Below are positions 20,159 to 28,885 of a stretch of 64,000 nt of DNA, piece after piece; the first letter of the stretch is position 1, and each line of letters opens with the position of its first letter. The DNA is from Asticcacaulis aquaticus (GTDB lineage: Bacteria > Pseudomonadota > Alphaproteobacteria > Caulobacterales > Caulobacteraceae): the NCBI RefSeq assembly GCF_028550415.1, contig NZ_JAQQKX010000001.1, forward strand, positions 124,001 to 188,000, read 5' to 3'. Both the position numbers and the translations under genes were made by a program. The notes below the pieces were generated by a model that ran no database searches, was not told the origin of the DNA, and saw only the letters and a program-made list of their open reading frames with translations.

Positions 20159-22036
20159 ATGCCCGATGACATTGCCCAGACCCGATTCGCCGATACCCTC
20201 GACCCGTTTTTAGGCGTTGAAACCTCGGTGACGGGACGGCTGTGGGTCGATCGCCGTCAGGCCCGGGCCGTCGGTGAGCCGGAGCTGCGCCGGATTTCCG
20301 ACCAGTTGGCGCTGAAAGGCCTGATCGAAGACGCTTTTATCGAGCCCATTGCGCGATCGATTGCCGGACGCGGGATCGCCGCCGAGGCGCTTGATCATTA
20401 CCTGAAGCCGACCCTTAAAGCGCTGTTCCCCGAACCCGAGACCTTCATGGATATGGGACTGGCGGTGGCTGCGATCCTTGATGCCTTGCAGGCCCGGCAA
20501 AAGGTCTATGTTTTTGCCGATTACGATGTGGATGGCGCCACCAGCGCCGCGCAACTGGTTCGCTGGTTTCGCCATATGGGCCACGACCTCAGCGTCTATG
20601 TGCCTGATCGTATCCTCGAAGGCTATGGCCCATCGGAAAAGGCTTTTGATCGCCTGAAAGCCGAAGGCGCGGACCTTGTCATCACGGTGGATTGCGGCGC
20701 TTCGTCGCACCATGCGCTGGACTACGCTGCCGCCATCGGACTGGACGTGGTGGTCATCGATCACCACCTGATGCGCGAAGATCCGCCGAAATGCCGTGCC
20801 GTGGTCAATCCGAATCGTCCCGGTTGTACCTCGGAGCAAGGTAATCTGGCGGCGGCGGGCGTCGTGTTCGTCGTTCTGGCGGCGCTTAATCGTGAGGCCG
20901 AAAAGCGCGGCCTGTTTGCCGACCGGCATAAGCCCGACCTGACGCAATGGCTCGATCTGAGCGCCCTGGGGGCGATCTGCGACGTGACGGCCCTGACCGG
21001 GTTTAACCGGGCGCTGGCGACGCAGGGGCTCAAGGTCATGTCGCGTCTGGAAAATAAAGGCATCCGGGCTCTGATGAAGGTCGCCGGACTTGAGGTCACC
21101 GACGTCGGCAAGGCCCCGGCCCTGATGAGCGTCTTTCATTCCGGCTTCGTGCTGGGGCCGCGGATCAATGCGGGCGGGCGGATCGGCCGCGCCGATCTGG
21201 GGGTGCGCTTGCTGTCGACCGAGTCGGACGACGAAGCCCTGTCTCTGGCGCAGGAACTGGACGACCTCAACAAGACCCGTCGCGACGTCGAAGCCGCCGT
21301 CCAGGAGGAGGCGCTGGCGATGGCGGCTGCACGAGGATTGCCGTCGGAAAACGATCATGTCGTCATAGTGGCACGCGAAGACTGGCACCCCGGCGTCATC
21401 GGCATCGTGGCGGGCCGCTTGCGCGAACGCTGGCACAAGCCGGTCATCGTCATCGGTATCGATCCGGTCAGCGGTATTGGCAAGGGTTCGGGGCGTTCTC
21501 AGGCCGGAATCAATCTGGGGCAGGCCATATCGGCGGCCTATGAGGCGGGCCTGCTCATGTCTGGCGGCGGTCACGCCATGGCGGCGGGGCTGAGCATCGA
21601 GGCTGGACGCGTCGCGGAACTACAGGCCTTTCTGAACGACTTTATCGGCAAGGCCACCGCCGAAGCCGATCGCAAGGATCGGCTGGAAATCGACGCGACC
21701 CTGAGCGCCGCCAGTGCCACCCGTGCCCTGCTTGATCGCTTCGAAATCATGGCCCCCTTCGGTCAGGGCAATCCGGAGCCGCTGTTCGCCCTGCCGCACA
21801 TGCGCGTCGGTTACGCCAGCGCGCTAAAAGGGGGGCATGTCCGCTGCGATCTGATCGATGAAAGCGGCAAGCGGCTGAAAGCCATCGCCTGGCGCGCGCA
21901 GGATACGGCGATCGGCGCGGCGCTGCTCAATCCGGCGGGCGCCATTCACGTCGCTGGACGGCTCAAGCCCGACGACTATATGGGCCGCAACGGCGTCCAG
22001 TTCGAGATCGAGGATATCGCGCATATCTTTGGTTGA
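20159..22036 (+). CDS. recJ: Single-stranded-DNA-specific exonuclease RecJ
   Basis: A 625-residue DHH-family 5'-3' ssDNA exonuclease for recombination and mismatch repair. Motif I is FADYDVDGATSAA, motif III VVIDHHL and the DHHA1 motif SGGGHAMAAGL, with a C-terminal OB domain. The ATG has no strong ribosome site. Normal length. The next 116 bases carry the tRNA-Glu promoter. Confidence 0.96.
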   Translation: MPDDIAQTRFADTLDPFLGVETSVTGRLWVDRRQARAVGEPELRRISDQLALKGLIEDAFIEPIARSIAGRGIAAEALDHYLKPTLKALFPEPETFMDMGLAVAAILDALQARQKVYVFADYDVDGATSAAQLVRWFRHMGHDLSVYVPDRILEGYGPSEKAFDRLKAEGADLVITVDCGASSHHALDYAAAIGLDVVVIDHHLMREDPPKCRAVVNPNRPGCTSEQGNLAAAGVVFVVLAALNREAEKRGLFADRHKPDLTQWLDLSALGAICDVTALTGFNRALATQGLKVMSRLENKGIRALMKVAGLEVTDVGKAPALMSVFHSGFVLGPRINAGGRIGRADLGVRLLSTESDDEALSLAQELDDLNKTRRDVEAAVQEEALAMAAARGLPSENDHVVIVAREDWHPGVIGIVAGRLRERWHKPVIVIGIDPVSGIGKGSGRSQAGINLGQAISAAYEAGLLMSGGGHAMAAGLSIEAGRVAELQAFLNDFIGKATAEADRKDRLEIDATLSAASATRALLDRFEIMAPFGQGNPEPLFALPHMRVGYASALKGGHVRCDLIDESGKRLKAIAWRAQDTAIGAALLNPAGAIHVAGRLKPDDYMGRNGVQFEIEDIAHIFG

Positions 22037-22107
22037 GCGCCGCTGACCGACTTTCGACCCATACCGGAACATATTCACAAGCGCGTTGAAAAAACGCAAA
22101 ATAGCGC

Positions 22108-22136
22108 TTGCAACGGACAATCCGTGACGCTATCAA
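22108..22136 (+). promoter_or_regulatory. Sigma-70-type promoter for tRNA-Glu genes
   Basis: TTGCAA (22108-22113), exactly 17 bases, then TATCAA (22131-22136), 17 bases before the mature 5' end of the first tRNA. Spacing and position suit a housekeeping promoter reading both tRNA genes. Confidence 0.6.
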
Positions 22137-22152
22137 GCGCACCTCTTGACGC

Positions 22153-22227
22153 GGTCCCTTCGTCTATCGGTTAGGACGTCAGGTTTTCAACCTGAAAAGA
22201 GGGGTTCGACTCCCCTAGGGACTGCCA
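22153..22227 (+). tRNA. tRNA-Glu (anticodon TTC), copy 1
   Basis: A 75-base cloverleaf: acceptor GGTCCCT/AGGGACT, anticodon arm TCAGG-TTTTCAA-CCTGA with TTC at positions 34-36, T-arm GGGGTTCGACTCCCC, discriminator G and encoded CCA. Identical to the copy 24 bases downstream. Confidence 0.97.
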
Positions 22228-22251
22228 TCAAGAACATATCGCCAAAGATGC

Positions 22252-22326
22252 GGTCCCTTCGTCTATCGGTTAGGACGTCAGGTTTTCAACCTGAAAAGAG
22301 GGGTTCGACTCCCCTAGGGACTGCCA
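22252..22326 (+). tRNA. tRNA-Glu (anticodon TTC), copy 2
   Basis: Base-for-base identical to copy 1, including the CCA end, and separated from it by 24 bases. No clear terminator follows. The pair probably arose by tandem duplication and is transcribed together. Confidence 0.97.
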
Positions 22327-22448
22327 TGGCGAATTCTCCGGACAATTGAAAAGGGTGGTTCATCTGTCCGCAATAGGATAAACTGTGCTTTTGATGCCAT
22401 AGGCGTCAGCATGGTTGTGCATTTTGGGGGTAAAATGCTATTTTTCAC

Positions 22449-22494
22449 TCGCTATGAGCGATTTTTCGGCGTAATTTCGCAAAAAATGCGAAAT
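22449..22494 (+). promoter_or_regulatory. Hairpin-rich AT leader before cold-shock gene
   Basis: The 253-base region before the cold-shock gene is AT-rich and holds two small hairpins: TCGC-TATGA-GCGA followed by five T (22449-22466), and ATTTCGC-AAAAAAT-GCGAAAT (22474-22494). Long structured leaders are known for cold-shock mRNAs, but no promoter position is clear here, so whether these are transcribed is inference. Confidence 0.3.
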
Positions 22495-22579
22495 GGGCCT
22501 CAAAATTACCTGCCCATTTGATATATCCATGTTATAGTTCGCGCATCACAGATGTATATTTGTGGGCTTGGTGAGGAAT

Positions 22580-23140
22580 ATGAGTGTGTACGATTACAAT
22601 AAGAGCAGCGAAGCCGAAGAACTTAAGACCATTTCGGGTCGCGTAAAGTGGTTCGACGCCGGTAAGGGCTACGGTTTCATCGTCCCGCAGGATTCGGATC
22701 AGACGAATATGCGTGATGTTCTCCTGCACGTTTCGGCGCTCCGCGACCTCGGTCGCGACGTGGCACACGAAGGTGCGGCTATCGAATGCAAAATCGCCAA
22801 GCGCGCCAAGGGATGGCAGGTCATCGAGATCACCTCGCTGGAGGCTACGGGCGCGGCGCCGGTGCGCGAAGCGCGCGATCCGTCCACCGTACGGTCCAGC
22901 CATCAGGTCAGCACCCAGATCGGCGATCTGGAAGCGGCAACGATCAAGTGGTTCAACCGCACCAAGGGCTATGGCTTCGTGGTGCGCGGCAATGACCCTA
23001 CGGATATCTTTATCCACATCGAAACCCTGCGTCGTTTTGGCCTTGAGGACGTACAGCAGGGCGACACCCTGATGGTGCGTTTCGGCGAAGGGCCCAAGGG
23101 GCTGGTGGTCACCGAAGTCCAGCCGAAGGCGCTGGTTTGA
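22580..23140 (+). CDS. Double cold-shock-domain protein
   Basis: A 186-residue protein with two cold-shock domains. Domain 1 (about 19-90) has [16 protein letters not shown] and domain 2 (about 115-180) has [16 protein letters not shown], both with the RNP1-like K-G-[FY]-G-F motif; a Ser/Arg/Ala linker joins them. This layout matches the two-domain Csp proteins of Caulobacter (CspC/CspD type), nucleic-acid chaperones of cold or stationary phase. ATG 22580 is chosen for TGAGGA just upstream; an upstream GTG would add six residues. Confidence 0.9.
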   Translation: MSVYDYNKSSEAEELKTISGRVKWFDAGKGYGFIVPQDSDQTNMRDVLLHVSALRDLGRDVAHEGAAIECKIAKRAKGWQVIEITSLEATGAAPVREARDPSTVRSSHQVSTQIGDLEAATIKWFNRTKGYGFVVRGNDPTDIFIHIETLRRFGLEDVQQGDTLMVRFGEGPKGLVVTEVQPKALV

Positions 23141-23191
23141 CATTCTGAACGGTCAGGCCTTGAAACGGCCATCGATATCGGCAAAACCTTT

Positions 23192-23224
23192 AAACGGAGA
23201 TGCGCTGGCGTCTCCGTTTTGCTT
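23192..23224 (+). terminator. Terminator after cold-shock gene
   Basis: AAACGGAGA (23192-23200) and TCTCCGTTT (23211-23219) pair perfectly over a 10-base loop, then TGCTTT. The T-run is partly within the stem. It separates the cold-shock gene from the cyclotransferase gene. Confidence 0.7.
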
Positions 23225-23248
23225 TGACCGTCCGAGGGTGAATACAGC

Positions 23249-24064
23249 GTGCCTGATTTTAAAACGCTCTTTTTGCTATTTGCCCTTGGCGTGGCGCCGA
23301 TGGCATCGCCTGTGGCCCATGCCCAGGTGGTGGCCGCCCCGGTCGAGGCCGCCAATGTCACGCGCTTTGGCTACCGGGTGGTGAAAGCCTATCCGCACGA
23401 TCCGAAGGCCTTCACCGAAGGGCTGTTTTTTCTCGACGGTCACCTCTATGAGAGCACGGGCATGGAAGGGGCGTCCGTGATCCGACGGGTCGATCTGGAC
23501 ACCGGCAAGGTGCAGCGTCAGTTCGATCTGGCACCGGAATATTTCGGGGAAGGCATTGCGCCGTGGAAGGACCGTATCATCGGCCTGACCTGGAAACACG
23601 GGAAGGCCTTCGTCATTGGCAAGGCGAGTTTCGCCCTCGAAGGCCATCTGACCTATAGCGGTGAGGGCTGGGGCCTGACCCACGACGGACAGAACCTGAT
23701 CATGAGCGACGGCACCGATCGTCTGCGTTTCCTCGATCCGGAAAGCTTCAGGCCGGTTCGCGACGTGCCCGTTACCATCCGGGGCAAGCCGCTCGACTAC
23801 CTTAACGAATTGGAATGGATCGACGGTGCGGTTTACGCCAATATCTGGCAAACGGACTATATCGTCAGGATCGATCCGCGCACCGGTACCGTGACCGGGG
23901 TGGTCGATCTTTCGGGGTTGCTGGATCACGCACCGGGTAAGGCGGGAAATGTCGACGTCCTGAACGGGATCGCCTATGATGCGCAGACGCGGCGGTTGTT
24001 CGTCACCGGTAAATACTGGCCGGCCTTGTTCGAGATAGAACTGGTTGAGAAACCTGCAAATTAG
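23249..24064 (+). CDS. Glutaminyl-peptide cyclotransferase
   Basis: A 271-residue secreted protein: signal peptide to about residue 25 (cleavage after AHA), then a five-bladed beta-propeller of the plant/bacterial glutaminyl cyclotransferase family, which converts N-terminal Gln to pyroglutamate. Family marks are AFTEGLFF, YESTGMEGASVIR, MSDGTDRL, LNELEWIDGAVYANIW and GKYWPALFE. It starts at GTG with GAGG about 11 bases upstream; the residues after it form a proper signal peptide. Ten bases before the DUF192 gene. Confidence 0.9.
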   Translation: MPDFKTLFLLFALGVAPMASPVAHAQVVAAPVEAANVTRFGYRVVKAYPHDPKAFTEGLFFLDGHLYESTGMEGASVIRRVDLDTGKVQRQFDLAPEYFGEGIAPWKDRIIGLTWKHGKAFVIGKASFALEGHLTYSGEGWGLTHDGQNLIMSDGTDRLRFLDPESFRPVRDVPVTIRGKPLDYLNELEWIDGAVYANIWQTDYIVRIDPRTGTVTGVVDLSGLLDHAPGKAGNVDVLNGIAYDAQTRRLFVTGKYWPALFEIELVEKPAN

Positions 24065-24073
24065 GAGCGATGA

Positions 24074-24535
24074 ATGCGCCATGTCCTGAGGGCGGGTGTT
24101 CTGGCTGTGGGTCTGCTGATATCGGCCTGCGCGCCCGCGCCCGCCAGCGGCAAGCTGGAAGAGGTATCGGTCATCAGCGCCGGTGCGACCCACCGGTTCC
24201 GGGTCGAGATAGCCGACGATGACGTGGAACGCGAAAAAGGCCTGATGAACCGGGCGGAACTAAAGGCCGACCACGGCATGTTGTTCCTCTTCCCGTCGGC
24301 GGCGGAGCGCACCTTCTGGATGCACAATACGCTTATTCCTTTGGACATTATCTATATTACGCCGCAGGGTGAGGTGCTTTCGATCCAGAAAAACGCCGTG
24401 CGGATGAATGACACGCCGCTGCCGTCCTATGGTGCGGCCAACGTCGTACTGGAAATACAGGGCGGCCTGAGCGACAAGCTGGGCATCAAGCCCGGTGACC
24501 GCATCGAGCACCCGGTCTTTGAAACCACGCAATAA
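24074..24535 (+). CDS. DUF192 family lipoprotein
   Basis: A 153-residue protein with a lipoprotein signal (lipobox LISAC, Cys at 19), so probably anchored in an envelope membrane. The DUF192 domain (about 30-148) shows [31 protein letters not shown] and VLEIQGG. The family is widespread but its activity is unknown. Ten bases after the cyclotransferase gene, probably one transcript. Confidence 0.88.
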   Translation: MRHVLRAGVLAVGLLISACAPAPASGKLEEVSVISAGATHRFRVEIADDDVEREKGLMNRAELKADHGMLFLFPSAAERTFWMHNTLIPLDIIYITPQGEVLSIQKNAVRMNDTPLPSYGAANVVLEIQGGLSDKLGIKPGDRIEHPVFETTQ

Positions 24536-24619
24536 CTGTGGTTCGATGGATAAACGGCTTGCGGAAGCCGCCCCGAAGTGGCATGAAGCGCGCCTCGCTT
24601 CGGCGAGACATGACATGTT

Positions 24620-24744
<125 letters not shown>

Positions 24745-24870
24745 TTTCGCTTTGCTTCGTCGCGCCTGCGCAGGCTTTCGTGGGTTAAATTCGGCCATTT
24801 TCCTTTGCCAAACGTCATCTTTGTAGTAACAGACTCCGACAGCCTGAGGGCCGTGAGTCCGGAGATCGAT

Positions 24871-25176
24871 ATGTTCGCGCGCATTTTCAAACCTGCCAAA
24901 ACCGCCATGCAATCGGGCAAGGCCAAGACCCAGGACTGGGTACTGGAGTTTGAAACGGCGTCGGCGCGCAAGCCCGATCCACTAATGGGGTGGACCTCGT
25001 CTGCCGACACCAATGCGCAGGTCCGCCTGACCTTCGATTCGAAGGAACAGGCCATGGCCTATGCCGAGACCCACGGCATTCCGTTCCGCCTGATCGAGCC
25101 GGAAGTCCCGCCCAAGATCATCAAGGCCTATGCCGACAATTTTGCGACCAACCGCCGCCAGAGCTGGACGCACTAG
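24871..25176 (+). CDS. NDUFS4-type complex I accessory subunit
   Basis: A 101-residue protein of the ETC complex I NDUFS4 family, a supernumerary subunit that alphaproteobacteria share with mitochondria. Markers are [45 protein letters not shown] and the basic C-terminus. ATG 24871 has GGAGA five bases before it; the frame is open further upstream but only through the terminator. It lies between tRNA-Pro and tRNA-Arg, about 12 kb after the end of the nuo operon. Confidence 0.93.
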   Translation: MFARIFKPAKTAMQSGKAKTQDWVLEFETASARKPDPLMGWTSSADTNAQVRLTFDSKEQAMAYAETHGIPFRLIEPEVPPKIIKAYADNFATNRRQSWTH

Positions 25177-25185
25177 TTCAAGCAC

Positions 25186-25262
25186 GACTCCGTAGCTCAG
25201 TTGGATAGAGCATCCGCCTTCTAAGCGGACGGTCGCAGGTTCGAATCCTGCCGGGGTCGCCA
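25186..25262 (+). tRNA. tRNA-Arg (anticodon TCT)
   Basis: A 77-base cloverleaf with acceptor GACTCCG/CGGGGTC (one G-T pair), anticodon arm TCCGC-CTTCTAA-GCGGA (TCT), T-arm GCAGGTTCGAATCCTGC and encoded CCA. It begins 9 bases after the NDUFS4 stop codon. Confidence 0.96.
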
Positions 25263-25359
25263 CTTCCCAAATCTTTCATAATGATCCGGCTTAGGCTTTG
25301 ACCGCGTCCGGGCTTTGGTATTGAATGGGGCGAAGACCTAAACCGTACAAGGACCGGTC

Positions 25360-26469
25360 ATGTCGGTGGCGTCCGCCTTCCAATCCTTACGTGGTGCAGC
25401 GTGCCTGGGCCTTGCGCTGTCGCTGATGGGGTGCGGGCCGCGCGAAACCGCCCGGGATGCGCCGGCAGTCGTCAGCGCGGCACCGGAACTCACGGCGCCC
25501 TCGACCAGCAGTGCCACCCTGAAAGCCGTATTGACACGCGGTCGCCTCAATTGCGGGGTGCATCCGGGACTGGTCGGCTTTTCCTTTCAGGACAATAGCG
25601 GTCGCTGGCGTGGCTTCGACGTCGATTTTTGCCGCGCCATGGCGGCGGCCATATTCTCGGACGCCGACCGGGTGAATTTCATCCCCTTATCGACGTCGGA
25701 ACGGTTTAAGGCGCTGCAAACCGGTAAGGTCGATGTCCTTTGGCGTTCGACCTCCTGGACCCTGTCGCGTGACGCCGGTGACGGTGTCGATTTCGCTGGC
25801 GTCAACTATTATGACGGGCAGGGCTTTCTGGTGCGCAAATCCCTGCGTCTCAACAGTGCCACGGAACTTCAGGGCGCCCGCATCTGCGTCCAGACCGGCT
25901 CGACCAGCGAACTGAATCTGACGGACTATTTTCGCACCAAGGGCCTGAAATTCGTGCCGGTTGTGGTGCGCAGCGAAGACGAGGGGCGCGACAACTATGC
26001 CAAGGGAGCGTGCGATGCCCTGACGGCGGATGTTTCGGCCCTCGCGGCGGCACGGTCGACCCTGGATGATCCGCAAGGCCATATGATTCTGCCGGAAATC
26101 ATTTCCAAGGAACCCCTGGGGCCGGTCGTGCGGCAGGGTGACGATGCCTGGGCGGATATCGTACGCTGGACGCTTTATGCCACCATCATGGGGGAGGAAC
26201 TGGGGATTACCAGCCAGAAGGTCGAAGATATTCATGCCGAATCCACCCATCCCGAAATCCGGCGGCTGCTGGGTGCCGAGGGCAATCTGGGCGGCGGTTT
26301 GGGACTTGGGCCGGAATGGGGATACAATATTCTCCGTCAGGTGGGCAATTACGGCGAAATCTTCGAGCGCAATATCGGTGAGGGCTCGCCTCTGCGCTTG
26401 TCGCGCGGTCTGAATGCCCAGTGGAATGCGCCGGAACGCGGCCTGATCTATGCCCCGCCCGTGCGTTAG
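25360..26469 (+). CDS. Amino-acid ABC transporter substrate-binding lipoprotein (orphan)
   Basis: A 369-residue periplasmic-binding protein with a lipoprotein signal (LSLMGC, Cys at about 25), a Ser/Ala/Pro-rich linker, then a family-3 solute-binding domain like AapJ/BztA general L-amino-acid receptors (RGRLNCGVHPGLVGF, GRWRGFDVDFCRAMAAA, DVLWRSTSWTLSRD, CVQTGSTSE). No permease or ATPase genes adjoin it, so it must serve a transporter encoded elsewhere or act as a sensor. Its last four bases overlap the end of convergent sseA. Confidence 0.88.
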   Translation: MSVASAFQSLRGAACLGLALSLMGCGPRETARDAPAVVSAAPELTAPSTSSATLKAVLTRGRLNCGVHPGLVGFSFQDNSGRWRGFDVDFCRAMAAAIFSDADRVNFIPLSTSERFKALQTGKVDVLWRSTSWTLSRDAGDGVDFAGVNYYDGQGFLVRKSLRLNSATELQGARICVQTGSTSELNLTDYFRTKGLKFVPVVVRSEDEGRDNYAKGACDALTADVSALAAARSTLDDPQGHMILPEIISKEPLGPVVRQGDDAWADIVRWTLYATIMGEELGITSQKVEDIHAESTHPEIRRLLGAEGNLGGGLGLGPEWGYNILRQVGNYGEIFERNIGEGSPLRLSRGLNAQWNAPERGLIYAPPVR

Positions 26470-27296
26470 ATTTTAACGACGACCGTATCCTGGTCTTCGC
26501 GGCCCCATTGTGCCCAGGACCCATCGAACAGCCGGGTCGATTCGTGTCCCGCCTCGAACAGGGCCAAAGCGATGATGGCTGCGGTGACCCCCGATCCGCA
26601 GGTGGTCACGACCTCGGTGTCCGGCGTGACGTGCAGGGCGGAGAAGACATTTTTCAACACCGGTACGGGCTTCAGGGCACCGCCCTCGATCAAGTCTGCG
26701 GCAGGCAGGTTGCGACTGCCCGGCATGTAGCCGGAACGCAGTCCTGCCCTGGGTTCGGCCATAGTTCCGTCAAACCGGGCGGCAGGTCGGGCATCGAGCA
26801 CAAGCTTATGTGTCATGTCAGAATATGATTTAAGTTCATTGATATCTATAGAAAGTTTTTCATTCTTGTGTGGCGTATATCCGATGCTTTTCACCCACTC
26901 GGTGCCGGACTGAACCGGGTAGCTAGCGGCTATCCAGGCCGGGAGGCCGCCGCGCAATATCTGAACCTTTTCATGCCCCATCAGTCGGAAGGTCCACCAC
27001 ACGCGTGCGGCGGAAAACAGGCCCTGACGATCGTAGATGACCACGTGGTCGCGCTCGGATATGCCCATGCTGCCCACCGCACGGGCAAACACGTCGGCCG
27101 TCGGCGCCATGTGCGGCAGGTCGCTGGACGTATCGCTGATGGCGTCGATATCGAAAAATTGTGCCGTCGGGATGTGATCCTGAATGTACAGCGCCTGCAT
27201 ATCTGTACCGTCAAGCGCCCAGCTGCCATCGATGATTTTGACCGTATGGTCGTCAAGCAAGGCCTTCAAAGTGGCGACATCGATCTGGGCACTCAT
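26466..27296 (-). CDS. sseA: 3-mercaptopyruvate sulfurtransferase
   Basis: A 276-residue protein with two rhodanese domains. The active-site loop is CGSGVTA with C233, the CGSG[VT] type that marks mercaptopyruvate sulfurtransferases rather than thiosulfate rhodaneses. The first domain lacks a catalytic Cys (YDRQGLFSAARVWW), as usual. ATG 27296 is chosen for GAGGA upstream and lies 4 bases after the phrB stop, so the two form an operon. Confidence 0.92.
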   Translation of the reverse strand: MSAQIDVATLKALLDDHTVKIIDGSWALDGTDMQALYIQDHIPTAQFFDIDAISDTSSDLPHMAPTADVFARAVGSMGISERDHVVIYDRQGLFSAARVWWTFRLMGHEKVQILRGGLPAWIAASYPVQSGTEWVKSIGYTPHKNEKLSIDINELKSYSDMTHKLVLDARPAARFDGTMAEPRAGLRSGYMPGSRNLPAADLIEGGALKPVPVLKNVFSALHVTPDTEVVTTCGSGVTAAIIALALFEAGHESTRLFDGSWAQWGREDQDTVVVKI

Positions 27297-27300
27297 AATA

Positions 27301-28755
27301 TCAGTCCTCGTTTTTAAGTCGGGCATAGGCGTCCAAAGCCCGCTGCCGGGCCTTGCCGTGATCGACAATCATACCCGTACCTGCCTCAGCATCCGGCTTA
27401 TGACCCAGAAAATCAAACAGATCCTGTTCAAATTTTTGGTGAGCGCTGCGGCTGCGGGAGGTTTTCATTTCTGGAAAACCGGTAATGTATCTATGCCGGT
27501 AGTGACCTTTCGGGTCGAATTTCTCCGCCTGCGTAAGGGGATTGAAGATGCGAAAATAGGGCGCGGCATCGGCACCGGAGCCGGCTACCCACTGCCAGTT
27601 GGCAGGATTGTTGGCCGGATCGGCGTCGAGCAGGGTGTCCCAGAACCATTGCTCGCCTTTGCGCCAGTCGATCATCAGGTGCTTGACCAGAAACGAAGCG
27701 CAAACCATGCGCACGCGGTTGTGCATAATGCCCGTCTGCCACAGTTCGCGCATACCTGCATCGACCAGACTGTAACCCGTTTCACCCCGGCACCAGGCGC
27801 GAAAGGCACGCGTATCGTCTTCCCACGGCATGTCGTCGAACTGAGGCTTGAAATTGCGATGATGGAGATCGGGCTGTTGGCATAATATGCCGAAACAGAA
27901 ATCGCGCCAGGCCAGTTCGGACCGGAACTTCTCATAACCGTCACGCAGGGACGCGTCGTGCTCTACGGCACGTTCCACATCGTGCAGAAGACGATGCGGG
28001 CTGATTTCGCCAAACCTCAGATGTGGCGACAGATGCGACGTCAGGTCGAGGTCGGGACGGTCGCGCCCGTCGGCGTAATTTTTGAGTCCATGTGCGATGA
28101 AGTGCTGCAAACGGCTGTGCGCCCCGGCTTCCCCCGGTGTCCAGATATCGAACCCCCGGCTCCAGTCTTGTCCCGAAGGCGTGAGTTTGGGGTGAAGGTC
28201 CAATGCATCGAGGGGCAGCGATTCCGACCAGGTTTCAGGGGCAACCCACGGGCTTTTCGACAGACGTCGGGTGTGGCCGTCGGCGTAACCCTTGCTAAGG
28301 AGGGCGCGATAGAAGGGCGTGAAAACCTTGTAGGGGCCATCGGCACCAGTACGGACTGCGGACGGATCGGCCAGAAGATGCGTGTTGAAGCGGCGGACAT
28401 CAATGCCGGAATCGGCCGCGAACCGGGCATCGAATGCCTCACCTTTTGGTTCAAAAGTATGCGAGCAAAATATTGTTTTAATATTATTTTCTTTAATTAT
28501 TTCTTTAAGAATTTTCTCGGTATCGCCCGCTTTCAAAATCAACCGCGAGCCGTGCCTCTGCAGGGCCGTATCGAGCGCCGCCAATGACCGGTTCAGCCAC
28601 CATTTCGACGCGGCACCCAGCGGCCGGGCAGGAAAGGAGTCGTCGAAAATATAGAGCGGAATGACCGGCAACCCGCTTTTCACGGCCTCGGCTACGGCGG
28701 CGTGATCGTCGAGGCGCAGGTCGGAGCGAAACCATAATAGGACAGCGTCGGTCAT
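27301..28755 (-). CDS. phrB: Deoxyribodipyrimidine photolyase (class I CPD)
   Basis: A 484-residue light-driven flavoprotein that splits cyclobutane pyrimidine dimers. The N-terminal photolyase domain starts LLWFRSDLRLDDH; the FAD domain has GYSLVDAGMRELWQTG, HNRVRMVCASFLVKHL, DWRKGEQWFWDTLLDAD and NWQWVAGSGADAAPYFRIFNP, all typical of class I enzymes. First gene of a two-gene unit with sseA. Around 28465-28520 its DNA is locally AT-rich, but the frame is intact. Confidence 0.96.
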   Translation of the reverse strand: MTDAVLLWFRSDLRLDDHAAVAEAVKSGLPVIPLYIFDDSFPARPLGAASKWWLNRSLAALDTALQRHGSRLILKAGDTEKILKEIIKENNIKTIFCSHTFEPKGEAFDARFAADSGIDVRRFNTHLLADPSAVRTGADGPYKVFTPFYRALLSKGYADGHTRRLSKSPWVAPETWSESLPLDALDLHPKLTPSGQDWSRGFDIWTPGEAGAHSRLQHFIAHGLKNYADGRDRPDLDLTSHLSPHLRFGEISPHRLLHDVERAVEHDASLRDGYEKFRSELAWRDFCFGILCQQPDLHHRNFKPQFDDMPWEDDTRAFRAWCRGETGYSLVDAGMRELWQTGIMHNRVRMVCASFLVKHLMIDWRKGEQWFWDTLLDADPANNPANWQWVAGSGADAAPYFRIFNPLTQAEKFDPKGHYRHRYITGFPEMKTSRSRSAHQKFEQDLFDFLGHKPDAEAGTGMIVDHGKARQRALDAYARLKNED

Positions 28756-28885
28756 GGTGTAGCCTTATCGTATAGAGTTTACCGTTCATACGCTTACCGG
28801 ACGCCCTGCGGATCATCCAATTCAGCTATTGACGGCGGCCAAGCGGCGAGACTAAGCCTGAGGCCTCTATCATTCGAGTAGTCTT

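Noticed and set aside
22146-22349. 67-codon frame with an internal repeat
   Set aside because: It is only the two tRNA-Glu genes read as protein.
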